From assembly GCF_900111005.1 (NCBI RefSeq), contig NZ_FOFV01000001.1:992001-1056000 (forward strand): a DNA stretch of 64,000 nt, in the 5' to 3' direction. The position numbers and the translations under genes are program-made. Every line of letters begins with the position of its first letter. The stretch's first letter is position 1. The DNA is from Lentzea albida (lineage in GTDB: Bacteria; Actinomycetota; Actinomycetes; Mycobacteriales; Pseudonocardiaceae). The notes beneath the pieces are model-generated. The model did no database searches, was not told where the DNA came from, and saw only the letters and a list, made by a program, of their open reading frames with translations. Below are positions 41,318 through 49,453 of the stretch, piece after piece.

Positions 41318-44300
41318 GTGGCACTTCCACCCCAGCTGGTCCGCCGGAAGCCGGAGACGCGCCCGCGTCCCCGGTGGGACGCCGCTGCCCAGCGGGTCTT
41401 CGAGCACGAGGGCTTCGTCCGCGTGCTCGGCGGCCCCGGCACCGGCAAGACGACGCTGCTCGCCGAACTGGCCGCGCACGTCGTGCTGGAGGGCGGGGCC
41501 GACCCGGAGAACGTGCTCGTGCTGACGGCGAACCGGCGCGCGTCGGTGGCGTTGCGCGCGCAGATCACGTCGTTGCTGACGGGGCACCTGTCGGCGATCC
41601 GCGAGCCGTTGGTGCGGACCGTGCACTCCTACGCGTTCGCGGTGCTGCGCAACCAGGCGGTGCTGCTGGGCGAGCCGCCACCGCGGCTGTTGTCCGGGCC
41701 GGATCAGGACGCGATGGTGCGCGAGCTGCTGGCCGGTGACGTCGAGATGGGCGCGGTGAAGTGGCCGGAGAGGCTGCGGCCCGCCCTGGAGCTGCCGGGC
41801 TTCGCGCACGAGCTGCGGGATCTGCTGCTGCGGGCGGCGGAACGCGGTCTCGGGCCGGAGGACCTGGTCGAGCTCGGCGAGCGGCACGGGCGTGACGAGT
41901 GGGTGGCGGCCGGGCGGTTCGGGGCGCAGTACGAGGCCGTGAACCTGTTGTCGGGCATGGACTCCGCGACGGCGTACGCCCCGGCCTACGACGCGGCGGA
42001 ACTGGTGTCCTCGGCCTACGCGGCGTTCGTCAACGACGAGGACCTGCTGTTCGCCGAACGGCGGCGGGTGCGGTACCTGCTGGTCGACGACGCGCAGCAC
42101 CTCGACCCGATGCAGTACTCGCTGGTCCGCACGCTCGGGTCCGGTGCCGCGCGGTTCGTCCTGGCGGGCGACCCTGACCAGGCGATCTTCACGTTCCGCG
42201 GCGCCGATCCGGAGATCCTGCGGGACGCCGGCGGCGAGACGGTGGTGCTGCGGCAGTCACACCGCATGATGCCGGAGATCCGGGACGCGGTGGCGCGGCT
42301 CGCGGCCCGGCTGCCCGGCGCCTCTCCCGCGCGCGTGGTGGACCCGGTCGACGGCGAGGGGTCCGTGCAGGTGCGGTTGCTCGCGTCGTCCGCGCAGGAG
42401 GCGACGTGGGTCGCGGACCAGTTGCGGCGCTCGCACCTGGCCGACGAGGTGCCGTGGTCGCGGATGGCCGTGGTGGTGCGGTCGGCGACGTTGTCCCTGC
42501 CCGTGCTGCAACGGGCTCTGCTCGCCGCGGGCATCCCGGTGTCCGTCTCGTCGGACGAGCTGCCGCTGGCACAGCAGCCCGCCGTGCGTCCGTTGCTCGC
42601 CCTGGTTCGCGCGGCCGCCGTGCCGGGCTCGTTGGACGAGGACACGGCGGCCATGCTGCTGTCCTCTTCGTACGGTGGCGCGGATCCGCTGGCGCTGCGG
42701 CGGTTGCGGCGGGGGCTCCGGCGGCTGGAGATGGCCGCCGGGGGTGACAGGCCGAGCGGTGAACTGCTGGTCGAGGTCGTCGAGACGGCGGACAGGCTGG
42801 CGGCGCTGGAGGACGCGGAGTCGTTGCCCGCGCGCCGGATCGGCCGCCTGCTGTCGCTGGCGCGCAAGGCGATCGAGGCCGGGAAGTCCGTCGAGGTCGT
42901 GCTGTGGGACCTGTGGACGGAGTCGGGCCTGCAGGAGCGCTGGGTCGGGCAGTCGGCCCGCCGTGGGATGCCCGGCATGCAGGCGGACCGCGACCTCGAC
43001 GCGATCGTGGCGCTGTTCGAGGCCGCGGCGAAGTACGTCGACAGGCTGCCGGGGTCCGGTGTGGCCGGGTTCGCGGACTACCTGGAGTCCCAGCGGATCG
43101 TGGGCGACACGCTGGCCGCGTCGGCCCCGACCGGTGAGGCGGTGTCGGTGCTGACGGCGCACTCGGCGGCCGGGCGCGAGTGGGAGGTCGTCGCCGTGCC
43201 GGGCGTGCAGGAGGGCAGCTGGCCCGACCTGCGGCTGCGCGGCACGGTCCTGGGCGTGGAACGCATGGTGGACGTGCTGGCCGGGCTGGAGCCCTCGGTG
43301 TCGGCGGTGGCGCCCATTCTGGCCGAGGAACGCCGGCTGCTGCTGGTCGCGGCGTCGCGGGCGCGGTCGAAGCTGCTGATCAGCGCCGTGCGGGGCGAGG
43401 ACGAGCAGCCGTCGCGCTTCCTCGACGAGATCGAGTCGTCCGCCGAGGACGAGCGCAAGCTGCACCGGCCGCAGCGCGGTCTGGTGCTCGGTGAGCTCGT
43501 CGGCGAGCTGCGCCGGGTGGTGTGCTCGGACTCCGAGGACCCGGACCGCCGGTCGCGGGCCGCCGTCCAGCTGGCGCGGCTGGCCGAGGCGGGCGTGCCC
43601 GGTGCACACCCGGAGTCCTGGTACGGCCTGGCCGAGGTGTCCGTCGACGCTCCACTGTGGACCGAAGACCAGAAGGTCAGCGTGACGCCGTCGACCATCG
43701 AGGTGATCACGAAGTGCCCGCTGCGCTGGGTCGTCGAGCGGCACGGCGGGCAGGACCCGGCGGAGCTCGCCTCGGTGACGGGCACCCTCGTGCACGCGCT
43801 GGCGCAGGCAGCCGCCTCGGGAGCCGATTCCGCGCAGCTGCGGGTGAAGCTCGACGAGGCGTGGGCCGCGGTCGACGCCGGAGCGCCGTGGTTCTCCCGC
43901 CGCGAACGGATGCGCGTGGAGAAGATGCTCGACACGTTCCTCGCGTGGCTGACGATGAGCCGCGGCCAGCTCACCCAGGTCGCGGTCGAGGAGGAGATGG
44001 TCGTCGAGGTCCCCAAGCGCGACGGAGGCCCGTGGCTCCAGGTCAGGGGCCGCGTCGACCGCCTCGAACGCGACGAGGACGGCCGCCCGATCGTGATCGA
44101 CCTCAAGACCGGCAAGAGCCCGGTGTCGAAGGAGTCGGCGCAGGAACACCCGCAGCTGGCCGTCTACCAGCTCGCGTCGTCCCTGGGCGGCTTCACCCAC
44201 ATCGGACTGGGATCGGAGCCGGGCGGTGCCCGCCTGCTCTACGTGGCGAAGGAGGACAAGAAGACAGGAGCCGTCGAACGCACCCAGGCGCCCCTGGACG

Positions 44301-44455
44301 AACAGGGCGTGCAGGCGTGGCTGGAGGTCGTGCAGGGCGCCGCGGAGTCGGTGCTCGGCCCCGAGTACACGGCGCGCGAGAACGCGGACTGCGACCGGTG
44401 CCCGGCGCGCACGACGTGCCCGGTCCACCCGTCCGGGCGGCAGGTCAGCGAGTAA
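41318..44455 (+). CDS. adnA: AdnA subunit of the AdnAB helicase-nuclease
   Basis: A 1045-residue UvrD-type helicase with a C-terminal RecB nuclease domain, the same length I recall for mycobacterial AdnA. Walker A is GGPGTGKTTLL (residues about 38-48), motif II is LLVDDAQHLD (Asp-Asp rather than Asp-Glu), and motif III AGDPDQAIFTFRG. The nuclease core is GRVDRL...VIDLKTGK near residue 930, with Cys at ITKCPLRW and a terminal CDRCPARTTC forming the 4Fe-4S site. AdnAB resects double-strand breaks for recombination, replacing RecBCD in actinobacteria. GTG 41318 is used. adnB follows after 97 nt. Confidence 0.95.
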   Translation: MALPPQLVRRKPETRPRPRWDAAAQRVFEHEGFVRVLGGPGTGKTTLLAELAAHVVLEGGADPENVLVLTANRRASVALRAQITSLLTGHLSAIREPLVRTVHSYAFAVLRNQAVLLGEPPPRLLSGPDQDAMVRELLAGDVEMGAVKWPERLRPALELPGFAHELRDLLLRAAERGLGPEDLVELGERHGRDEWVAAGRFGAQYEAVNLLSGMDSATAYAPAYDAAELVSSAYAAFVNDEDLLFAERRRVRYLLVDDAQHLDPMQYSLVRTLGSGAARFVLAGDPDQAIFTFRGADPEILRDAGGETVVLRQSHRMMPEIRDAVARLAARLPGASPARVVDPVDGEGSVQVRLLASSAQEATWVADQLRRSHLADEVPWSRMAVVVRSATLSLPVLQRALLAAGIPVSVSSDELPLAQQPAVRPLLALVRAAAVPGSLDEDTAAMLLSSSYGGADPLALRRLRRGLRRLEMAAGGDRPSGELLVEVVETADRLAALEDAESLPARRIGRLLSLARKAIEAGKSVEVVLWDLWTESGLQERWVGQSARRGMPGMQADRDLDAIVALFEAAAKYVDRLPGSGVAGFADYLESQRIVGDTLAASAPTGEAVSVLTAHSAAGREWEVVAVPGVQEGSWPDLRLRGTVLGVERMVDVLAGLEPSVSAVAPILAEERRLLLVAASRARSKLLISAVRGEDEQPSRFLDEIESSAEDERKLHRPQRGLVLGELVGELRRVVCSDSEDPDRRSRAAVQLARLAEAGVPGAHPESWYGLAEVSVDAPLWTEDQKVSVTPSTIEVITKCPLRWVVERHGGQDPAELASVTGTLVHALAQAAASGADSAQLRVKLDEAWAAVDAGAPWFSRRERMRVEKMLDTFLAWLTMSRGQLTQVAVEEEMVVEVPKRDGGPWLQVRGRVDRLERDEDGRPIVIDLKTGKSPVSKESAQEHPQLAVYQLASSLGGFTHIGLGSEPGGARLLYVAKEDKKTGAVERTQAPLDEQGVQAWLEVVQGAAESVLGPEYTARENADCDRCPARTTCPVHPSGRQVSE

Positions 44456-44552
44456 GTACTGTTGACCTGCGTGTTTCTCGCGTTGGAACTGTCGGCGAAC
44501 ACACCGTCCCGGGTGGTGCGGGCGCCGATGTGCCGGGTAGGAAGATGTACTG

Positions 44553-47500
44553 GTGACCGTCAGCCCGTTTGAGATCGCTGAGGCGCTCGGGCTGAACAAG
44601 CCGACCCCCGAGCAGGCCGAGGTGATCGCCGCACCCGCGCAACCCGCGCTGGTGGTGGCGGGCGCCGGCGCGGGCAAGACCGAGACCATGGCCGCGCGCG
44701 TCGTCTGGCTGGTCGCGAACGGGCTCGTGCAGCCCGACCGCGTGCTCGGCCTGACGTTCACGCGCAAGGCCGCGCGCCAGCTCGCGGACCGCGTGCGGGC
44801 CCGGCTGCGCAGGCTGGCGGGATCGTCCCTGCTGGACGAGCTCGACCCGTCCGGCGAGCGCAAGATGTCCGTGCTCACCGGCGAGCCCGTGGTGCTGACC
44901 TACCACGCCTACGCGGGGCGCCTGGTGACGGAGCACGGCCTCCGGCTGCCGGTGGAGCCCGGCGTGCGGCTGCTGACCGAGACGGCGTCCTGGCAGCTCG
45001 CGCACCGGGTGGTGTCGACGTGGGCGAAGGACCTCGACACGGACAAGGTGCCGGCGACGATCACCGGGTACCTGCTGTCGCTGGCCGGTGAGCTGGGCGA
45101 GCACCTCGTGACGCCCGAGGCGTTGGAAGCACACGCCCTGGAGTTCTGCGCGCTGGTCGAGAACGCGCCACGCGCACCCCGCCAGCGGGACGCGTTGCCG
45201 GAGAAGCTCCGCGAGATCGTTGCGGCACAACGGTTGCGGGTCGCGCTGCTGCCGTTGCTGGACGCCTACCAGCAGCGCAAGCGCAAGGAGGCGGCGCTGG
45301 ACTTCGCGGACCAGATGTCGCTCGCCGCGCAGCTCGCCGCGTTCGACGAGGTGTCCTCGGGCGAACGCGAGCGGTACGGCGCGGTGCTGCTCGACGAGTA
45401 CCAGGACACCGGGCACGCGCAACGCGTGCTGCTGAGGTCGTTGTTCGGTGACGGCGCACCGATGCCGGTGACGTCCGTGGGCGACCCGGCGCAGGCCATC
45501 TACGGCTGGCGCGGGGCGTCGGCCGCGAACCTGCCGCGCTTCGTCGACGACTTCCCGCCCGCGCGCAAGTACGGGCTGCTGACCAGCTTCCGCAACCCGC
45601 CGGAGGTCCTGGAGCTCGCGAACGCGGTGTCGCTGCCGTTGCGCGAGGCCGGTCTCGACGTCGAGGAGCTGCGGGCCCGCCCCGGCGCCGGCGCCGGTGA
45701 CGTCCGCCTCGCGCTGCACGCCGACATCCGCGCCGAGCTCGACTGGATGGCGGACAACGTTGCGGCGCAATGGGAAGCGCACCTCGACGCCGAAGGAGCC
45801 CCGCCGACGGCAGCGGTGCTGGTGCGCCGCCGTTCGGACATGGCCGCCATCGCCGCCGCCCTGCGCGAACGAGGCCTGCCGGTCGAGGTCGTCGGCCTCG
45901 GCGGCCTGCTCGACGAACCCGAGGTGCGCGACCTCGTGTCGGCGCTGAGGGTCCTGGTCGACCCGCTCGCGGGCACGGCCGCCGCCCGCCTGCTCACCGG
46001 CTCGCGCTGGCGCCTGGCGGCGGTGGACCTCGCCGCACTGTGGTCGAGGGCGCGCGAACTGGCGGGTGTCGCACCGCGACAGTCCGTTGTGGACGATCCA
46101 CTCATGGTGCTGGCGGACGCCCTGCCCGGCGAACACGCCGAACAGGCGGGCCTCGCCGACGCGCTCGACGATCCCGGCGACCCCGACGCGTACTCGGCCG
46201 ACGGCTACCGGCGCATCCGCAGGCTCGGCGGCGAGCTCGCGGCGTTGCGGCGAAGGCTCGACCAGCCGCTGCCCGAACTGGTCGCCGACGTGGAACGCAC
46301 CCTCCTGCTGGACATCGAGTCGATGTCCCGCCCCGGCATGGTCGGCCGCGCACACCTCGACGCCTTCTCCGACGTGGTCATGGACTTCGCCGCCGCCTCC
46401 CCGTCCGCGACGCTCCCGTCGTTGCTCGACTACCTCTACACCGCCGAGCACGCCGAGGACGGCCTGGAACCGGGCGAGGTCGAGGTCTCCGAGGACCGCG
46501 TGCAGATCCTGACCGTCCACTCCGCGAAGGGCCTGGAGTGGCGGATCGTCGCACTCCCGCACCTCGTCCGCGACGTGTTCCCGGGCCGCAAGAAGTCCTC
46601 CTGCTGGCTCAAGAACGTGACCGACCTCCCCGCCTCCCTGCGAGGCGACTCGGCCGACCTGCCGACGTTGAAACTGACCGCCGGCTACAACCGCAAGGAG
46701 GTCGACGAGGCCCTGACCGTCCACGCGGAGGAGTTCGAGGAGCGCCGCCTCGTCGAGGAACGCCGCCTCTTCTACGTGGGCGTCACGCGAGCCGAACACA
46801 GCCTGCTGATGTCCGGCCACTGGTGGGCCGAGGCAGGCGACAAGCCGAAGGGCCCGTCGGTCTTCCTGCAGGAGATGCACGAGGTCCTGCAACGCGACAA
46901 CGCCCCCGGCGACATCTCGGTCTGGGCCCCGGAACCCGACCCCGACACCCCGAACCCGCTGGCCGAGGACGTGAAGTCGTCGATCTGGCCCTCCGACCCC
47001 CTGGGCAAGCGCCGCGACGCCGTGGTGGAAGGCGCCAGGATGGTGCTGACCGCCCTCGACGAGCTGCGCAACGCCCCACCCGAGCCGCTGGCACTGATCT
47101 TCGACGAGCCAGAACCAGAACTGGTGGACGAGGACTACCCGCCCCCCACCGAAGAGCCGCCGGACGACGACTTCCCACCAGAACCGGAACCACTCCCGGA
47201 CGACGTCGTCCCGGACGACCCGGAAATGCCGCCGGACGAGGACCCGGAAGGCTGGGCCCGGGACGTCGACGTGCTCCTGGCAGAACGCGCCGCCTCCCAG
47301 ACCCGCCGGGAACAGGTGGAACTCCCGGGCCACCTCTCGGTCTCACAACTGGTGGAACTGGCCAAGGACCCGGACCTCCTCGCCCGCCGCCTGCGCCGCC
47401 CTCTCCCGTTCCCCCCGAACCCGCTGGCCCGCAGGGGCACCGCCTTCCACACGTGGCTGGAGAACCGCTTCGGCGCCACCCGCCTCCTCGACATAGACGA

Positions 47501-47912
47501 GCTCCCAGGAGCAGGCGACGCGGACGCGGCCCCGGACGCGGACCTGGAACGCCTGAAGCAGGCGTTCCTCGCCAGCGCCTGGGCCGACCGCACACCACAC
47601 GACGTGGAGGTGCCGTTCGAGGCGGAGTTCGACGGCATCTCGGTCCGAGGCCGCATGGACGCCGTCTACCGCGACCCGGACGGCTGGACCGTCGTGGACT
47701 GGAAAACCGGCGCCGTCCCGGACGCCGACGCCCTGCCGGCACTCTCGGTGCAGCTGGCGGCCTACCGCCTGGCGTGGGCAGCTCTGGTCGGCGCGCCTTT
47801 GGAGCAGGTGCGGGCCGCGTTCCACTACGTGCGGCACGACCACACGGTGCGGCCGGCGGACCTGTTGGAGGAGCAGGGCCTCAAGGACCTGATCCGGTCC
47901 GTCGAGTCGTGA
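44553..47912 (+). CDS. adnB: AdnB subunit of the AdnAB helicase-nuclease
   Basis: A 1119-residue partner, slightly longer than mycobacterial AdnB. Walker A VAGAGAGKTETMAARV, motif Ia LGLTFTRKAARQLADR, motif II LLDEYQDTGHAQ, motif III GDPAQAIYGWRGA, late motifs TVHSAKGLEW and YVGVTRAEHSLL. The C-terminal nuclease has VRGRMDAVYRDPDGWTVVDW-KTG, but no Cys cluster, unlike AdnA. In mycobacteria AdnB is the main translocating motor. An acidic Pro/Asp/Glu-rich linker (residues about 848-905) joins helicase and nuclease and accounts for the extra length. GTG 44553 has AGGAAG 8 nt upstream. The stop lies inside a 15-bp tandem duplication. Confidence 0.95.
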   Translation: MTVSPFEIAEALGLNKPTPEQAEVIAAPAQPALVVAGAGAGKTETMAARVVWLVANGLVQPDRVLGLTFTRKAARQLADRVRARLRRLAGSSLLDELDPSGERKMSVLTGEPVVLTYHAYAGRLVTEHGLRLPVEPGVRLLTETASWQLAHRVVSTWAKDLDTDKVPATITGYLLSLAGELGEHLVTPEALEAHALEFCALVENAPRAPRQRDALPEKLREIVAAQRLRVALLPLLDAYQQRKRKEAALDFADQMSLAAQLAAFDEVSSGERERYGAVLLDEYQDTGHAQRVLLRSLFGDGAPMPVTSVGDPAQAIYGWRGASAANLPRFVDDFPPARKYGLLTSFRNPPEVLELANAVSLPLREAGLDVEELRARPGAGAGDVRLALHADIRAELDWMADNVAAQWEAHLDAEGAPPTAAVLVRRRSDMAAIAAALRERGLPVEVVGLGGLLDEPEVRDLVSALRVLVDPLAGTAAARLLTGSRWRLAAVDLAALWSRARELAGVAPRQSVVDDPLMVLADALPGEHAEQAGLADALDDPGDPDAYSADGYRRIRRLGGELAALRRRLDQPLPELVADVERTLLLDIESMSRPGMVGRAHLDAFSDVVMDFAAASPSATLPSLLDYLYTAEHAEDGLEPGEVEVSEDRVQILTVHSAKGLEWRIVALPHLVRDVFPGRKKSSCWLKNVTDLPASLRGDSADLPTLKLTAGYNRKEVDEALTVHAEEFEERRLVEERRLFYVGVTRAEHSLLMSGHWWAEAGDKPKGPSVFLQEMHEVLQRDNAPGDISVWAPEPDPDTPNPLAEDVKSSIWPSDPLGKRRDAVVEGARMVLTALDELRNAPPEPLALIFDEPEPELVDEDYPPPTEEPPDDDFPPEPEPLPDDVVPDDPEMPPDEDPEGWARDVDVLLAERAASQTRREQVELPGHLSVSQLVELAKDPDLLARRLRRPLPFPPNPLARRGTAFHTWLENRFGATRLLDIDELPGAGDADAAPDADLERLKQAFLASAWADRTPHDVEVPFEAEFDGISVRGRMDAVYRDPDGWTVVDWKTGAVPDADALPALSVQLAAYRLAWAALVGAPLEQVRAAFHYVRHDHTVRPADLLEEQGLKDLIRSVES

Positions 47913-47938
47913 TCTTCGAGGTTGTGATCTTCGAGGTG
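47909..47938 (+). repeat. 15-bp perfect-type tandem duplication across the adnB stop
   Basis: GTGATCTTCGAGGTT (47909-47923) and GTGATCTTCGAGGTG (47924-47938) differ only in the last base. The adnB stop TGA (47910-47912) is in the first copy. Confidence 0.85.
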
Positions 47939-47962
47939 CGGCCGCCCGGTCATGATCGCAAG

Positions 47963-48023
47963 TTGTCCACAGGGCTTGGCTTTCTGACCTGCGGTTATCG
48001 TTCGAGCGGTAACCTGTGGACAG
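47963..48023. repeat. Inverted pair of DnaA-box-like sites
   Basis: TTGTCCACA (47963-47971) equals the actinobacterial DnaA box as I know it; TGTGGACAG (48015-48023) is the inverse with one mismatch. They form 10-bp perfect arms TGTCCACAGG and CCTGTGGACA, with inner GGTTA/TAACC. It could be a hairpin terminator for adnB or a DnaA-binding site. Confidence 0.5.
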
Positions 48024-48039
48024 CCGGGAACCTGAACGG

Positions 48040-48389
48040 TGGTTCGCTCGTTGCGTGACAAGGAAGCGCGCGGGGGCAGCGGCAGGCCAGGTCGTGGAGG
48101 CCCGCCGACCCGCCACCGACGCAAGACTGAGCTGCGAATGCGAGACCCAGCTGGATGCGAGACCCGCAGCCCGTGACCGCAGGGCTGGGACGCGAGACCC
48201 GCTGCGATGCAGGACCCCTGCGGCGTGAGACCTGCGGCGGCGCGAGACCGAGCGGCGACGCGAGGCACCTGTTGCGACGCGACCGGCTGCCACGCGAGAC
48301 CCAGCTGCGGCGTGAGACTCAGCTGCGGTGCGAGACGAAGCGTGCGACCCAGCTGCCACGCGAGTCCCAGCTGCGGCGTGCGCCCCAGC
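48040..48389. other. Noncoding stretch after adnB
   Basis: No supported gene. It consists mainly of degenerate repeats built on CGAGACC and CAGCTGCGG; frames across it are Arg/Glu/Thr-rich artefacts of the repeats. Confidence 0.65.
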
Positions 48390-48396
48390 TCAGCCC
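48294..48396. repeat. 18-bp degenerate tandem repeats
   Basis: GCGAGACCCAGCTGCGGC (48294-48311) and GTGAGACTCAGCTGCGGT (48312-48329) are followed by shorter or mutated copies up to about 48396; weaker copies extend back to about 48130. The array touches the end of the minus-strand gene at 48390. Confidence 0.75.
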
Positions 48397-48944
48397 TGCG
48401 AGCCCGGGCTGCTGCCGGCCGGCGCGTGCGAGGCCTTCAGCACCCGCTCGTAGAGCACCTCGAGCAGCCACCGTCCGAACAGGGACGGCCCGAACTCCGG
48501 TGAGCGGTCCTCCGGCGGCACCATGAGGTCGGCCGAGGTGTCGTCGCCCACCACGACGCCGATGCCGTAGTAGTCGAGCTCGATGAACGACCACGCCTGG
48601 GACTCGTCGGTGCGGGGGAGCATGACGGCGCACGGGGCGAGGGTCAGGAGGGTGCCGCACGACTGGAGGGCCCGGTCCGTTGTGGACTCGCTCACGAGGA
48701 CGCCGACCAGTTCCACCGCGGCGACCGGGAGGCGGTCGTGTGCGGCCGGCTCGAACCAGGAGCGGAACCACGACGGGTCGGCTCTCGGGGGCCAGCCGTT
48801 CTGGGTTCGCCACTCGTGCACGTCGGGCCGCAAACGCACCACCGCGGACACCTGCTGGCCCAGGACGGCGACGTCGGGAACGACGACTCCGTCCCAGCCG
48901 AGCGCTGTCGCGGCGCGCTGGAGAAGCGTTTGCACAGGGCGCAT
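48390..48944 (-). CDS. Hypothetical protein
   Basis: A 184-residue soluble protein I do not recognise. The N-terminal MRPVQTLLQRAATALGWDGVVVPDVAV and central ELDYYGIGVVVGDDTSADLMVP look like a folded alpha/beta protein with normal codon bias, and the frame is free of repeat composition until its last residues (SSPGSQG), which lie in the tandem repeat. ATG 48944 lacks an obvious Shine-Dalgarno. A run WSFIELDYYGIGV suggests a ligand or partner-binding sheet, as in SUKH- or SMI1-like proteins, but I cannot support that family. Confidence 0.6.
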   Translation of the reverse strand: MRPVQTLLQRAATALGWDGVVVPDVAVLGQQVSAVVRLRPDVHEWRTQNGWPPRADPSWFRSWFEPAAHDRLPVAAVELVGVLVSESTTDRALQSCGTLLTLAPCAVMLPRTDESQAWSFIELDYYGIGVVVGDDTSADLMVPPEDRSPEFGPSLFGRWLLEVLYERVLKASHAPAGSSPGSQG

Positions 48945-48998
48945 CCTAAGGTTCCTCGCGCGGGAAATGACAGCGTTTGCGGGATACTTGGTTAAGGA

Positions 48999-49391
48999 TT
49001 ACCCAGGGTGGTCGTTGGTGGCTTTCGCGACTTTCCACGCCCATGCGACAAGTGGGATCTGCAGCGGCAGGCGGCCGTAGGCGATGGCGCGGGCTTTGGG
49101 GGATTTGTCCCGGAAATCAAGAGCCATTTTCACGTTCGCCGGGAAGACGGCCACGAACAGCGCTGCGGCGGCGAGGCCGCCCAGGCGGCGCGTTCGGGGG
49201 GTGGCCACCGCGGCTGCCACGGCGAGTTCGGCCACACCTGACGCGTACGTCCACTGCCTCGGGGTGCCGGGGAGTGCGCGGGGGACGATCGCGTCGTAGT
49301 ACTTCGGCCTGGCGAAGTGGGTGGCGCCCGCGAGGCCGAGCAGTGCGGCCAGTGCCAGCGCCGACCGCGTTCGGGAACGGGTTGGTTCCAT
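48999..49391 (-). CDS. DoxX-family membrane protein
   Basis: A 130-residue membrane protein with four hydrophobic segments: LALAALLGLAGATHF, YASGVAELAVAAAVA, LGGLAAAALFVAVFPANV and PLQIPLVAWAWKV. The motif THFARPKYYDAIVPRALPG and FPANVKMALDF are characteristic of the DoxX-like group related to MauE/SdoX; members are linked to thiol or quinone oxidation, but the role here is unknown. ATG 49391. It is divergent from the M20 peptidase gene, with only about 60 bp between the start codons. Confidence 0.8.
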   Translation of the reverse strand: MEPTRSRTRSALALAALLGLAGATHFARPKYYDAIVPRALPGTPRQWTYASGVAELAVAAAVATPRTRRLGGLAAAALFVAVFPANVKMALDFRDKSPKARAIAYGRLPLQIPLVAWAWKVAKATNDHPG

Positions 49392-49439
49392 GGAGTCACC
49401 CTGTCATGCCTACGCCACGTAGGCGAGGCGGGGCTGGCC

Positions 49440-49453
49440 TATTCTCCACGGGC
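49440..49453 (+). promoter_or_regulatory. Leaderless promoter -10 (TATTCT-N8-GTG)
   Basis: TATTCT at 49440-49445 is 8 nt before GTG 49454. This is the argument for including the repetitive N-terminal tail in the peptidase. Confidence 0.5.

Noticed and set aside
38885-42100. 1071-codon antisense frame across the GGDEF-EAL and adnA genes
   Set aside because: No domain is visible, it spans two clear sense genes and an intergenic region, and its composition is typical of shadow.
44445-47333. 962-codon frame antisense to adnB
   Set aside because: All helicase motifs are on the plus strand; the antisense has none.
48155-48526. Plus-strand 123-codon frame in the 18-bp repeat region
   Set aside because: RETQLR-type residues merely mirror the DNA repeat; it overlaps a better gene on the minus strand and lacks a start signal.
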